From positions 21,509 through 85,508 of the forward strand of contig NZ_DCAO01000132.1 of the NCBI RefSeq assembly GCF_002311515.1: DNA of 64,000 bases, read 5' to 3'. This document shows positions 18,001-25,384 of the stretch, one piece after another. The position numbers and the translations under genes were made by a program. Origin of the DNA: Thalassospira sp. UBA1131. Lineage in GTDB: Bacteria; Pseudomonadota; Alphaproteobacteria; Rhodospirillales; Thalassospiraceae. The notes below the pieces were generated by a model, which was not told the origin of the DNA, searched no databases, and saw only the letters and a list, made by a program, of their open reading frames with translations. Within the stretch, counting starts at the first letter, position 1. The number at the start of each line of letters is the position of its first letter.

Positions 18001-20039
18001 GCTATGATGCAAGTGGCAACCTTGTCGGTGACGAAGTTGTATTCGGAGAGCTGTCGGTAGGCTCTGAGACGATGGCGCGTTTGGAGCCTTCGACGGATGG
18101 CGGGGCTGACGTTGTCTACCTGAGTAACGGTACCCATCTCACGCGGATCCATGTTGAGCCGGAAGTTACCGGAGAAACGGTTGATCGTGCGCAGTTCCGA
18201 GACGAACAGCATGCTCCTGTCGCGGCTGACGACGCGGTAGAGGTGACTGCGGATTTAACGACAGTGATCTCAGCATCAGACCTTCTTTCCAACGATCAGG
18301 ATGCGGACGGAGATACGCTTGAGATTGTGTCGGTCGAGGCTGGCGAACATGGCGCGGTATCGCTGGATGAGAACGGGAATGTCGTTTTTACGCCCAACGC
18401 CGGATACACAGGCGGAGCTTCATTCAGTTACACTGTTTCCGATGGAGCCGGAGGTCTGGATAGGGCAACTGTGATCGTCGATGTTGTTCCATTAGAAATC
18501 AATAGTACAGCGGTCGACACCACCATTGATCTTTGGGACGTCGCGCAGTTGGCGAATGGCAATGAAGTTTCAGTATGGCGTTCATCTGGTGACGAAGGTA
18601 TTTACGCCACTATTTATCGAGCGGATGGCTCTTACGAGAGGGAAGCTGCACTTCTTTCAGAAACAACTCGAGTTCTCACGCAATTGCATGTGGAAGGTCT
18701 TGCCGATGGTGGTTTTGTTGTAGCTGGAAGGACTAATGATATCGTCACTTTCTCGATTTATGACGCGTCGGGGAATATGACGAGCGATTGGCAAACTGCT
18801 ACTGGTGAAGATCCTGCGCAAATATACAGTGAATATTCGCAAAGAGACCCTGAAATCATTGCCCTAAGAGGTGGTGGGTTCTTGTTGACGCTCTCCGACA
18901 AGCGGCCGGAAAACTTGATAGATTATGATATCCTGGTGAAGCGTTATGACGCAGACGGCAACGCTATGGGGGATGGGTTTAAAATTTCCTCATCTTCTCA
19001 TGACTATCAATCGAATGGCATTGAGCTGCCTGATGGGCGTTTAATGCTGTTTGTAGTGTCGGCACTGAATGAATGGTCTGTAACAGCGCAAATATTTTCT
19101 CTCGCTGGAGAGGCTCTCGGGGATGCAGAAACGGTATGGCAAGAGCCTGTAGGCAATTCCTCAGTTGAAAACTATGATGCAACGCCGATTCTACTTGTTG
19201 ATGGGCGAGTGGCCTTGATTGTTCGAAACCAATTTCATGTTTATAGCGTCGATGCAGATAACGCTATTACGCTTGATTTTTCGATCGACATTAACACCGG
19301 AGATGTTGGGCCGAGAGATTTTTTGGTTTCAGATATGGTTGCATTAGAGGATGGCGGCATCTTTGCGGTGATGATACGCAAAGATGGTGCGGAGTATGAA
19401 GTTTATGGGCAACGTTACGATGCGAATGGAGAGCCGATAAGTGAAGAGTTGGTCTTTGATCGGTTTAGCGGTGAAATGTCTGTGCGGCTTGAACCTGCAG
19501 AAGATGGTGGCGCCTATGTTACCTATCTCAACGCAGATGGATCGGCTTCGAGCCTGAATAGGATCCACGTCAACTCTTCGCTTACCGGCGATACGGCGAC
19601 ACGGGGTCAGTATCGAAACGATACGCCGATAGGAAATGATATGATGTCAGGAGATGATAGCGCTGATACATTCATCTTTGGTAATGGTGGCGACGCAGAT
19701 GTAATTTTGGACGCAGACAACAGCGACCATATCGAGATGACATCGGGGGTGGATGCTGAAGATGTATGGTTCCTGCAAAATGGTGAAGATCTGGTGATCC
19801 AATTGCTTGGCCACCAAGACAATTTGACGGTCTCAGATTGGTTTGACGGAACTGGTAACCATTTGGTCAATTACATCGAACTTGGTTCAGGTGCATCGCT
19901 TGATGGAGCAAATGTTCAGGCCTTGGTTGATGCCATGTCAGTGTTCGGCGTCGGAGATGTAATTGCAGATACAATTGATCGTAACAGTGAAGCGTTCTCG
20001 AATGTGCAAACTGTGATTGCCGCAAATTGGCAGAACTAG
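15018..20039 (+). CDS. Giant VCBS / tandem-95 / RTX-type secreted protein with duplicated module
   Basis: The protein has 1673 residues from the ATG at 15018; a TAA lies about a dozen codons upstream. There is no Sec signal. VCBS-like repeats occupy about residues 70-162, 191-288 and 395-510, and cadherin-like domains about 291-393 and 528-614. Two copies of a roughly 450-residue unit follow: a tandem-95 domain (NDQDVDGDALEIVSVEAG, then NDQDADGDTLEIVSVEAG) plus a repetitive beta-rich, possibly propeller-like segment. The units span about 614-1064 and 1065-1535. The end shows a haemolysin-type Ca-binding-related domain (NGEDLVIQLLGHQDNLTVSD) and a terminal VIAANWQN typical of type I secretion substrates. 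It is probably a Ca-stabilised adhesin or matrix protein. The second unit is more AT-rich than the first. Confidence 0.88.
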   Translation: MAFPEGGGGFCLKDTNYGSYIRDVKFPLLTGEWSMSVSSLNWGSGGIVGAINELMDNVTGESQITHSALGLISFSDVDIDRYHSITVTGPDGAIGGFTAMVADPATGDGSGTVLWQYSVPDAATEHLGEGETVTEVFTMHLTDDQGEEVTQDVTVTVTGKNDAPEIIAHSPDVTITALADGSEGEGEATHTATGSVEFDDLDLTDSHTLTVFSPYGHRGELVANIVQSATGDGTGVIEWSYVVSDGSLDDLSSGDTFIENFLLQIDDGHGGVVLTSVNVTLSAPENAAPVISADISAALSEDDAPTIINLLANASDSDGDDLDVHNASISVSDGRPLAYSLSSETGGLAFDPGQFNYLTEGESVTITVSYNVTDGSATVPASAVIVIEGRNDGPVAVQDVVLATEDTTTSPVTGNVLSNDTDVDGDALEVISVNGEAGYVGQQINGVYGLITIGANGSYSYVLDNARQAVQELAEGQVVSESFSYQIRDEHGETAIASVEVTVVGTNDSPVVAGVDLGEVDDDETRIITAAELLANSSDIDGDALSVVSVSIAAEAGSVYDNGDGTWTFVPQLGYVQDDVQIEFVVSDGTAETTGTASIDVLLGNEAPVAGDDTVDVSANAPTVISAEDLLANDQDVDGDALEIVSVEAGAHGTVALDEDGNVVFTPEDGYTGDASFSYTVSDGQGGTDSATVQVSVTEVQDEGGNVTPNASEVWDTAQLSNGGQVVIWHNGEGLTGSNIYAGDGSVVKSHYRLPGDPTNLAELKVEGLANGGFVVAGLNSNNRVVFAVYNNEGLLSRSWQPVISESYPHGVPDIIATQGGGFTLVMHGNRGTSTRWDTLGRRYDANGNALGDVFEINAPINGDTHANGIELADGRLMLFSVHRLPNNWQVTGQVFSAEGSALGEAFDVASSTSGIDDFVVAPIRLNDGRIALTVGGELHIYSVDGTNSVVEDVTVSFGELGGSAISDLVALADGGVFVLYTREEGDEYQVFGQRYDASGNLVGDEVVFGELSVGSETMARLEPSTDGGADVVYLSNGTHLTRIHVEPEVTGETVDRAQFRDEQHAPVAADDAVEVTADLTTVISASDLLSNDQDADGDTLEIVSVEAGEHGAVSLDENGNVVFTPNAGYTGGASFSYTVSDGAGGLDRATVIVDVVPLEINSTAVDTTIDLWDVAQLANGNEVSVWRSSGDEGIYATIYRADGSYEREAALLSETTRVLTQLHVEGLADGGFVVAGRTNDIVTFSIYDASGNMTSDWQTATGEDPAQIYSEYSQRDPEIIALRGGGFLLTLSDKRPENLIDYDILVKRYDADGNAMGDGFKISSSSHDYQSNGIELPDGRLMLFVVSALNEWSVTAQIFSLAGEALGDAETVWQEPVGNSSVENYDATPILLVDGRVALIVRNQFHVYSVDADNAITLDFSIDINTGDVGPRDFLVSDMVALEDGGIFAVMIRKDGAEYEVYGQRYDANGEPISEELVFDRFSGEMSVRLEPAEDGGAYVTYLNADGSASSLNRIHVNSSLTGDTATRGQYRNDTPIGNDMMSGDDSADTFIFGNGGDADVILDADNSDHIEMTSGVDAEDVWFLQNGEDLVIQLLGHQDNLTVSDWFDGTGNHLVNYIELGSGASLDGANVQALVDAMSVFGVGDVIADTIDRNSEAFSNVQTVIAANWQN

Positions 20040-20143
20040 CGATATTACCGACTAGGACATTAGTACGCATTTAGACCAGATCAATCCCGTCTCTTCAAAA
20101 GATTTGATGAGAGGGGATTGATCTGAGCATTTCGCTGGAAAAT

Positions 20144-20365
20144 GAAAAATGTCAGCTTTTCTGTCAATTCTGCAGATTTTTGTCACCTTTTGTGACAATC
20201 GATGACAGCTTATCTGGCAATCAAAAATGTTAAGGCATTGATTTTGCTGGAAGTTGAATGTCATCTTTTGTGGCACCTGACAACTTTTCCCGAAAAATTT
20301 ATGCCGCCTGAGACCGACGCATATATGCGTCGGTGCCGCCAAGGGTTTGTCATAATTCGGGGGGC
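20144..20365 (+). repeat. TGTCA-rich intergenic repeat, copy 2
   Basis: This is the direct-orientation partner of 13989-14228, beginning with GTCAGCTTTTCTGTCAATTC at 20151. The shared core runs through TGTGACAATCGATGACA to GTGGCACCTGACA, then diverges. Matching resumes at TGTCATAATTCGGGGGG near 20348-20364. The middle of this copy carries a 22-bp perfect palindrome that copy 1 lacks. It lies 104 bp after the giant-protein stop, so the two copies bracket the island. No gene is supported between 20040 and 20565. Confidence 0.85.
20313..20334. promoter_or_regulatory. 22-bp perfect palindrome inside repeat copy 2
   Basis: The left arm ACCGACGCATA (20313-20323) is followed directly by its exact reverse complement TATGCGTCGGT (20324-20334). 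It contains the word CGTCGG, which recurs in inverted pairs at 20472-20498 and 22418-22436 before the TPP-enzyme and FAD-dehydrogenase genes. It could be an operator or, in RNA, a hairpin. Confidence 0.5.
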
Positions 20366-20471
20366 ATGGGACATGCGGGATGTTCCAAGCCGCCATATCT
20401 TGATTTCCAATCTGTGTTTCTGATCCGAAATTGAACCTCGATATTCGATGTTACGCACGCTGCTGACATTT

Positions 20472-20498
20472 CGTCGGTTGTTTGACGTGAATGCCGAC
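20472..20498. promoter_or_regulatory. CGTCGG inverted pair upstream of the TPP-enzyme gene
   Basis: CGTCGG at 20472-20477 and CCGAC at 20494-20498 form an inverted pair with a 16-nt gap, 67 bp before the start at 20566. The same half-site occurs before the next gene of the cluster, which makes a shared regulator site plausible. The regulator could be the LysR protein at 26714-27607; this is inference. Confidence 0.35.
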
Positions 20499-20565
20499 AG
20501 GGTGTCTGTTGTTACCGGACGGATGAGACCGCCATTCTGCCTTTTTGCAACGAAAGGGAAGACAC

Positions 20566-22320
20566 ATGCGCGGTTCAGATATCCTTGCTGACATGCTGAT
20601 CGCTTACGGCGTAGAGACCGTCTTTGGTGTTCCCGGTGATACAAACGTGCCGTTTTACGAAGCGCTTCAGGAGCGTGAAGGGAAAATTCGTCATGTGATG
20701 GCCCGGGATGAGCGTTCTGCCGGTTTTATGGCCGATGCCTATGGTCGCTTTACCGACAAGCCCGGGGTTTTCGAATGCCCGTCGGGCGCTGGGGCGATGT
20801 ACTCGCTGCCACCTGTCGCTGAATCAAATGCGTCCTCGGTTCCCGTCATTCTTTTGACGATTGACATTCCGCTCCCGGGTGAAGGGAAAGGCGTTCTGAC
20901 CGAACTTGATTGCGCCAAATTGTTTGAGCCAGTCACCAAAATGTCGGTTCAGGTCAAGTCGGTCGAAAAGCTGCCCGAGATCATCCGGAGAGCATTTCGG
21001 GTCGCGACATCAGGAAAACCCGGAGCGGTTCACCTGCAAATCCCGGAAGATATCCTGCAACACGAAGTCGATCCGGCAAAGGTATCCCTTCATGTCGAAG
21101 AGGAATGCAAGACCTTCCCATCCTTTGCGACCTTGCCTGCACCAGGCAAGCTTGAAGAACTGCTCACTCTGTTGAAAAGGGCCGAAAAGCCGTTGATTGT
21201 ATCGGGTGGCGGTGTCAACCGCGCCTGCGCGGGCAATGCTGTTCTTAAGCTTGCCGAAAAGCTCAATATACCGGTGTGCACAACGATGACTGGCCAAGGC
21301 ACGATCCCCGATGATCATGAGCTGGCGGTTGGCGTTATCGGCGATAACGGCTATCATCCCCATGCAAACCGTGCCCTGGAAGAAGCCGATTTCGCCCTGT
21401 TCATCGGGTCACGGATCGGGTCGGTTGTGACCATTGGCTGGACTTTCCCGAAGGTGACGCTGAACAAGCGTCTGGCCCAGATTGATATCAATCCCGAAAT
21501 CATGGCCAACAACTATGAAAATGTGTTGTCGGTTATTGGTGATGCCCAACTGGTTGTCGAGCAACTCGTCGAGATGATCCCCGATGGCAGGGATGGGAGC
21601 GATCATAAGTCGTGGATTGATTATCTCAACGAACTGCGCCGTCAGTTCTGGGAGGGCGCCGAGCCCTACATGAGTGCGGAAGACTCTCCGTTGCGTCCCG
21701 AGCGGGTGGTGCGAGAGTTTAACAAAGCGCTGGAAAACTCCGGTGAACCTGCCCTGATTTATTCGGATGCCGGCACACCGACCCCCTATATGACCCGCTT
21801 CCTGAAAATCAACGATCCACAGACGCGATTTGCCATTCCACGTGCGTTTGGCGGACTTGGTTCTGCCTTGCCGGCAACGGTCGGGGCATGGTGTGCAGAT
21901 GAAAGCCGCCGTCCGATCGGAATGTTCGGAGATGGTTCATTTGGCATGACGGTCGGCGAACTTGAGACCCTTGTGCGCTTGCAGGTGCCCGCGATCCTGC
22001 TGCTGTTCAATAACGGTATCTTTGGCTGGATTAAAGGGTTGCACCGTCTCAAAGGCCACAATCAGTGCTTTAGTGTTGATTTCCTGCCGCCGCGTGGTCA
22101 GGCGATAGCCGAAGCATTTGACATGACAGCCTGGACCGCCAAAACCCCCGAAGAACTTGAAGTCGCCCTCGAAAAGGCATTCGCCCACAAACAGGGGCCA
22201 TGCTTCATCGATATCCATGTTGAGTCACTGGCTGATCGTGTGCCGCCGGTTTACTCGTGGCTGACCAAAAAGGGCGAAGATCCACTCGAGTTGCAAACGA
22301 AGCGGGTTCCCTACCTGTAG
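20566..22320 (+). CDS. Thiamine-pyrophosphate-dependent enzyme, acetolactate-synthase-like
   Basis: This encodes 584 residues from the ATG at 20566, with AAAGGGAAG upstream. The three domains of the family are present: an N-terminal pyrimidine-binding domain with the catalytic Glu E49 (MARDERSAGFMADAYGR), a central domain (about 190-330), and a C-terminal diphosphate-binding domain with GDGSFGM at 455 and FNN at 481-483, the correct motif spacing. It is a C-C lyase or ligase acting on a 2-oxo acid or similar. The neighbours are a DadA-like FAD dehydrogenase and a TRAP transporter, so it may process the 2-oxo acid or aldehyde made by the dehydrogenase. True acetolactate synthase is less likely because no small subunit is nearby. 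Confidence 0.88.
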   Translation: MRGSDILADMLIAYGVETVFGVPGDTNVPFYEALQEREGKIRHVMARDERSAGFMADAYGRFTDKPGVFECPSGAGAMYSLPPVAESNASSVPVILLTIDIPLPGEGKGVLTELDCAKLFEPVTKMSVQVKSVEKLPEIIRRAFRVATSGKPGAVHLQIPEDILQHEVDPAKVSLHVEEECKTFPSFATLPAPGKLEELLTLLKRAEKPLIVSGGGVNRACAGNAVLKLAEKLNIPVCTTMTGQGTIPDDHELAVGVIGDNGYHPHANRALEEADFALFIGSRIGSVVTIGWTFPKVTLNKRLAQIDINPEIMANNYENVLSVIGDAQLVVEQLVEMIPDGRDGSDHKSWIDYLNELRRQFWEGAEPYMSAEDSPLRPERVVREFNKALENSGEPALIYSDAGTPTPYMTRFLKINDPQTRFAIPRAFGGLGSALPATVGAWCADESRRPIGMFGDGSFGMTVGELETLVRLQVPAILLLFNNGIFGWIKGLHRLKGHNQCFSVDFLPPRGQAIAEAFDMTAWTAKTPEELEVALEKAFAHKQGPCFIDIHVESLADRVPPVYSWLTKKGEDPLELQTKRVPYL

Positions 22321-22333
22321 TCGTTTGTGCCAC

Positions 22334-22376
22334 GGCGGGTGCCCCCAGATGACCTTGCGGGTCGGGGGCATCCGCC
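22334..22376 (+). terminator. Strong hairpin after the TPP-enzyme gene
   Basis: GGCGGGTGCCCCC (22334-22346) pairs with GGGGGCATCCGCC (22364-22376), a 13-bp stem with one wobble. It starts 14 bp after the stop. No T-run follows, so it may attenuate rather than fully stop transcription into the next gene. Confidence 0.5.
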
Positions 22377-22417
22377 AACCCTCATGCAACCCGTTTGGGA
22401 ACGTCATGGATATCTGA

Positions 22418-22436
22418 TTCCGACGTTTCGTCGGAA
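22418..22436. promoter_or_regulatory. TTCCGACG/CGTCGGAA palindrome upstream of the FAD-dehydrogenase gene
   Basis: TTCCGACG (22418-22425) and CGTCGGAA (22429-22436) are perfect inverted arms with a 3-nt centre, 80 bp before the start at 22516. It shares the CCGACG half-site with the elements at 20313-20334 and 20472-20498. It is a candidate operator. Confidence 0.45.
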
Positions 22437-22515
22437 ATCACACCTCAAACCGGACATTGTGTCCCTTTTCTTTGACAGTCCGGCAATGAAGAATAATCAA
22501 AACTGGAGGGGCTAG

Positions 22516-23772
22516 ATGGCGCGTCAGGTCGTTGTCTTGGGAGCAGGTATTGTCGGCGTTTCAGCTGCGTTGGAGCTTCTTGATCGGGGCTATGATGTCA
22601 CACTGATGGATCGCAAGTTTCCCGGCGAGGAAACATCCTATGGCAATGCCGGGGTGTGGACCCGTTCATCGCTGGTGCCGATCAACAATCCGACGCTGTG
22701 GAAGAACCTGCCAAAGTTTGTGTCAAACCGCACGACGGCGCTGCGATATTATCTGCCGTTTCTGATGCGTAACCTGAACTGGACATTCCGGTTTTTGATG
22801 AATGCTCGTCAGAGCAAAGTTCTTGAAACGGCTGCCGCCCTTGATCAGTTGATCTCGCTTTCCATGCAAGAGCATATGCGCCTGCTTGCAGCTTCTGGTG
22901 AGCAACAGCGCCTCAGCGAAAAGGGCTGGATGTTCTTATATCGCACTCAGTCAGGGTTCGAGGCTTCTCAGTTCGCGCGGGATATCTTCGATCACTTCGA
23001 ACTTGATACCGAAATTCTGAATGCGGACCAGATTTCCGATCTCGAACCGTCGCTTAACCGGATTTTTACTGCAGCAACCTGGATCAAGGATGCCAAAAGC
23101 ATTGATAATCCAGGTGCTCTGGTGGCGGGTTATGGCAAACTGTTCCTCGCCAAGGGCGGCAAGTTTGTTCAGAAGACAGTGCAGTCGCTGTCAGACTTGT
23201 CTACTACGTCAGGGGGCTGGAAAGTCATTGCGGACGGCGGTGACAGTTTTGTCAGTGACGATTTGGTCGTCGCCCTCGGTCCATGGACCCCGCATATTTT
23301 AAAGAGCATCGGTATTGATGTTCCGATGGGGTATGAGCGCGGGTATCACATGCATTTCAGATCAGCCAATGGCGGGCATTTGCAGCGTCCGATCTGTGAT
23401 GCCAGTGGTGGATATGTCCTTGCCCCCATGGAGCAGGGATTTCGACTGACAACCGGTGTCGAGCTTGATGCGTGTGATGCACCGGGAAAACTTAATCAAT
23501 TCGAGCAAGCTGTTTCGTCTGCCAAAGAGGCATTTCCATTGTCCGGCCCGGTTGAAAACAGCCCGTGGATGGGGCGTCGCCCGACGCTTCCTGATAGCAG
23601 GCCAATCATCGGTGCCGCCCCGAAAAGAAAAGGTCTTTGGCTTGCCTTTGGTCATCAGCATATCGGTTTTTGCACCGGGCCCGGTACGGCCCGGGTTCTT
23701 GCCGATCTGATGACCGGTCAATCACCACCAATCGACGCAAAGCCCTTCTGTGCGGAGCGTTACCTGAGATAA
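22516..23772 (+). CDS. FAD-dependent D-amino-acid-dehydrogenase-like oxidoreductase
   Basis: This encodes 418 residues; the ATG at 22516 follows GGAGGGG. The N-terminus VVVLGAGIVGVSAALELLDR is the FAD-binding Rossmann motif. MGRRPTLPDSRPIIGAAP and GHQHIGFCTGPGTARVLADL near the end are the DAO-family (DadA-type) closing motifs. These enzymes oxidise an amino acid or a related amine to the oxo acid. The gene lies between a TPP enzyme and a TRAP transporter, so the TRAP solute or a derivative is probably its substrate. I do not assign dadA because the motif cannot distinguish substrates. Confidence 0.9.
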   Translation: MARQVVVLGAGIVGVSAALELLDRGYDVTLMDRKFPGEETSYGNAGVWTRSSLVPINNPTLWKNLPKFVSNRTTALRYYLPFLMRNLNWTFRFLMNARQSKVLETAAALDQLISLSMQEHMRLLAASGEQQRLSEKGWMFLYRTQSGFEASQFARDIFDHFELDTEILNADQISDLEPSLNRIFTAATWIKDAKSIDNPGALVAGYGKLFLAKGGKFVQKTVQSLSDLSTTSGGWKVIADGGDSFVSDDLVVALGPWTPHILKSIGIDVPMGYERGYHMHFRSANGGHLQRPICDASGGYVLAPMEQGFRLTTGVELDACDAPGKLNQFEQAVSSAKEAFPLSGPVENSPWMGRRPTLPDSRPIIGAAPKRKGLWLAFGHQHIGFCTGPGTARVLADLMTGQSPPIDAKPFCAERYLR

Positions 23773-23812
23773 TAAAAAACAAACAAAACAACATCTATCA
23801 TCGGAGGCTTTT

Positions 23813-24784
23813 ATGAAGTTGAAGAATACTGTCATTACCGGGATCGTTCTTGCGTTCCCGCTTGTGGTTTCCGCGGCAAATGCAGAAACCTGGGATATGG
23901 CGCTTGCCTATTCGGCGTCGAACTATCATTCGGAAATCGCGGCCGAGTTTGCCGCCGAAATCACCGCCGGTACGGATATTGAAGTGATCCCTCATCCGGG
24001 TGGTTCCCTGTTCCCGGGGGATCAGATTTATACATCGGTCCGTCGCGGTATCATCCCGATCGGCGAGCGGCTGATTTCCGCTTTGGCGAACGAAGACCCG
24101 ATCTATGGCGTTGATTCGGTCCCGTTCCTTGCGACGGGTTTTGACGCGTCGATGAAACTTTATCAGTCATCGAAACCGGCCCTTGAGGAAACCCTGGACG
24201 GTGCAGGTCTGCACTTCCTGTATTCCTGCCCGTGGCCACCACAGGGGTTCTATTCGTCGGTGGAAGCCAAAACACCGGACGATATCAAGGGACTGAAATT
24301 CCGTGCGTATAACGCGACGACTTCTGCCTTTGCCGAAGAGCTTGGCATGGTGCCGACCAAAATCGAAGCAGCCGAACTGCCGCAGGCCTTTGCCACAGGG
24401 GTGGCTGAATCGATGATTTCGTCGGGTTCGACCGGTTATGATCAGAAGCTTTGGGAACATGTGAAATATTACTATGATGTCAAAGCCTGGCTGCCGCGGA
24501 ACATGGTGTTTACCAATGCCAAGTCCTGGGCTGGTCTGGATGATGCAACCAAGGCTGTCTTTGAAAGTGCCGCGGCAAATGCAGAAAGCAAGTGCTGGGC
24601 AAAAGCCGAAGAACTTGATGCATGGTATATCGAAGAGTTCAAAAAGAACGGTATGCAGGTCGCCGAAATGAGCCCGGAGTTGCGCGCCGCCTTTGAAAAG
24701 GTCGGTGCGAAGCTGCGCGCGGAGTGGCTGGAACGTGCCGGCGAGAAAGGGCAGGCTGTTATTGACGCCTATGGTGCGCAGTAA
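23813..24784 (+). CDS. TRAP transporter periplasmic solute-binding protein (DctP family)
   Basis: The protein has 323 residues; the ATG at 23813 follows ATCGGAGG. The signal peptide MKLKNTVITGIVLAFPLVVS is probably cleaved after SAANA. The mature protein has the DctP-type block DIKGLKFRAYNATTSAFAEE, in which the Arg is normally the carboxylate-binding residue, then AESMISSGSTGYD. The ligand is therefore likely an organic acid. DctQ and DctM genes follow. Confidence 0.92.
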   Translation: MKLKNTVITGIVLAFPLVVSAANAETWDMALAYSASNYHSEIAAEFAAEITAGTDIEVIPHPGGSLFPGDQIYTSVRRGIIPIGERLISALANEDPIYGVDSVPFLATGFDASMKLYQSSKPALEETLDGAGLHFLYSCPWPPQGFYSSVEAKTPDDIKGLKFRAYNATTSAFAEELGMVPTKIEAAELPQAFATGVAESMISSGSTGYDQKLWEHVKYYYDVKAWLPRNMVFTNAKSWAGLDDATKAVFESAAANAESKCWAKAEELDAWYIEEFKKNGMQVAEMSPELRAAFEKVGAKLRAEWLERAGEKGQAVIDAYGAQ

Positions 24785-24844
24785 GTCCGAATGATTACCT
24801 GCCGTTCCTTTCGGGAACGGCAGGGTTTCTCTTTGGAGATCGAC

Positions 24845-25384
24845 ATGTTTGTCATGATTTCGAAGGCGCTAGACAGGGTCTACAAGGCCGGTGCCGTTGC
24901 GGCGGGTGTTTTGTTGGTGGCGTTATGCTGTCTGGTTTTATACAGCACATTTGCCCGATCGCTGGGGCTTTATGCCGGGGGGGCATCGGATGTTGCCGGG
25001 TATGTAATGGCAACGGGAACGTTTACCGCATTGGCCTATACCCTTCGTGCGAAACGCCATATCCGCATTTCGCTGTTTGCCGAAAAACTAAACGGTGGCG
25101 GGCGTCATTTTCTTGAAATCCTGTGTCTGATTGTTCTGGCGGTGATTACCTGCTTTACAGCCTGGTACATGGTTCAGATGACCCTGCTTAGCCATGAGTT
25201 TCAGGATCGTAGCCAGGGTGCTGATGGCATGTTGCTTTGGATCCCGCAGTCTTTTGTTGCCGCCGGTTCATGCCTGTTTGCGCTGGCCGCGGTGCATAGC
25301 CTTTTTCAGGCTTTGATCGAAGGCCGTAATCCGCAGAGCGAGCTGTCGGGGACCTCATCTAACGAAAGCCCGCAAGAGCTATGA
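24845..25384 (+). CDS. TRAP transporter small permease (DctQ family)
   Basis: From the ATG at 24845 (TTTGGAGATCGAC upstream) the protein has 179 residues with four hydrophobic helices, matching DctQ size and topology. The loop TLRAKRHIRISLFAEKL between helices 2 and 3 is a typical family pattern. Its end overlaps the DctM start by four bases (ATGA), showing translational coupling. It works with the subunits at 23813-24784 and 25381-26682. Confidence 0.9.
   Translation: MFVMISKALDRVYKAGAVAAGVLLVALCCLVLYSTFARSLGLYAGGASDVAGYVMATGTFTALAYTLRAKRHIRISLFAEKLNGGGRHFLEILCLIVLAVITCFTAWYMVQMTLLSHEFQDRSQGADGMLLWIPQSFVAAGSCLFALAAVHSLFQALIEGRNPQSELSGTSSNESPQEL

Noticed and set aside
13989..20365. Composite transposon bounded by the repeats
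   Set aside because: No transposase frame, terminal inverted repeats or target-site duplication could be found by eye.
20202..20423. 73-codon frame within repeat copy 2
   Set aside because: It is not preserved in copy 1, where the matching bases contain differences incompatible with conserved coding.
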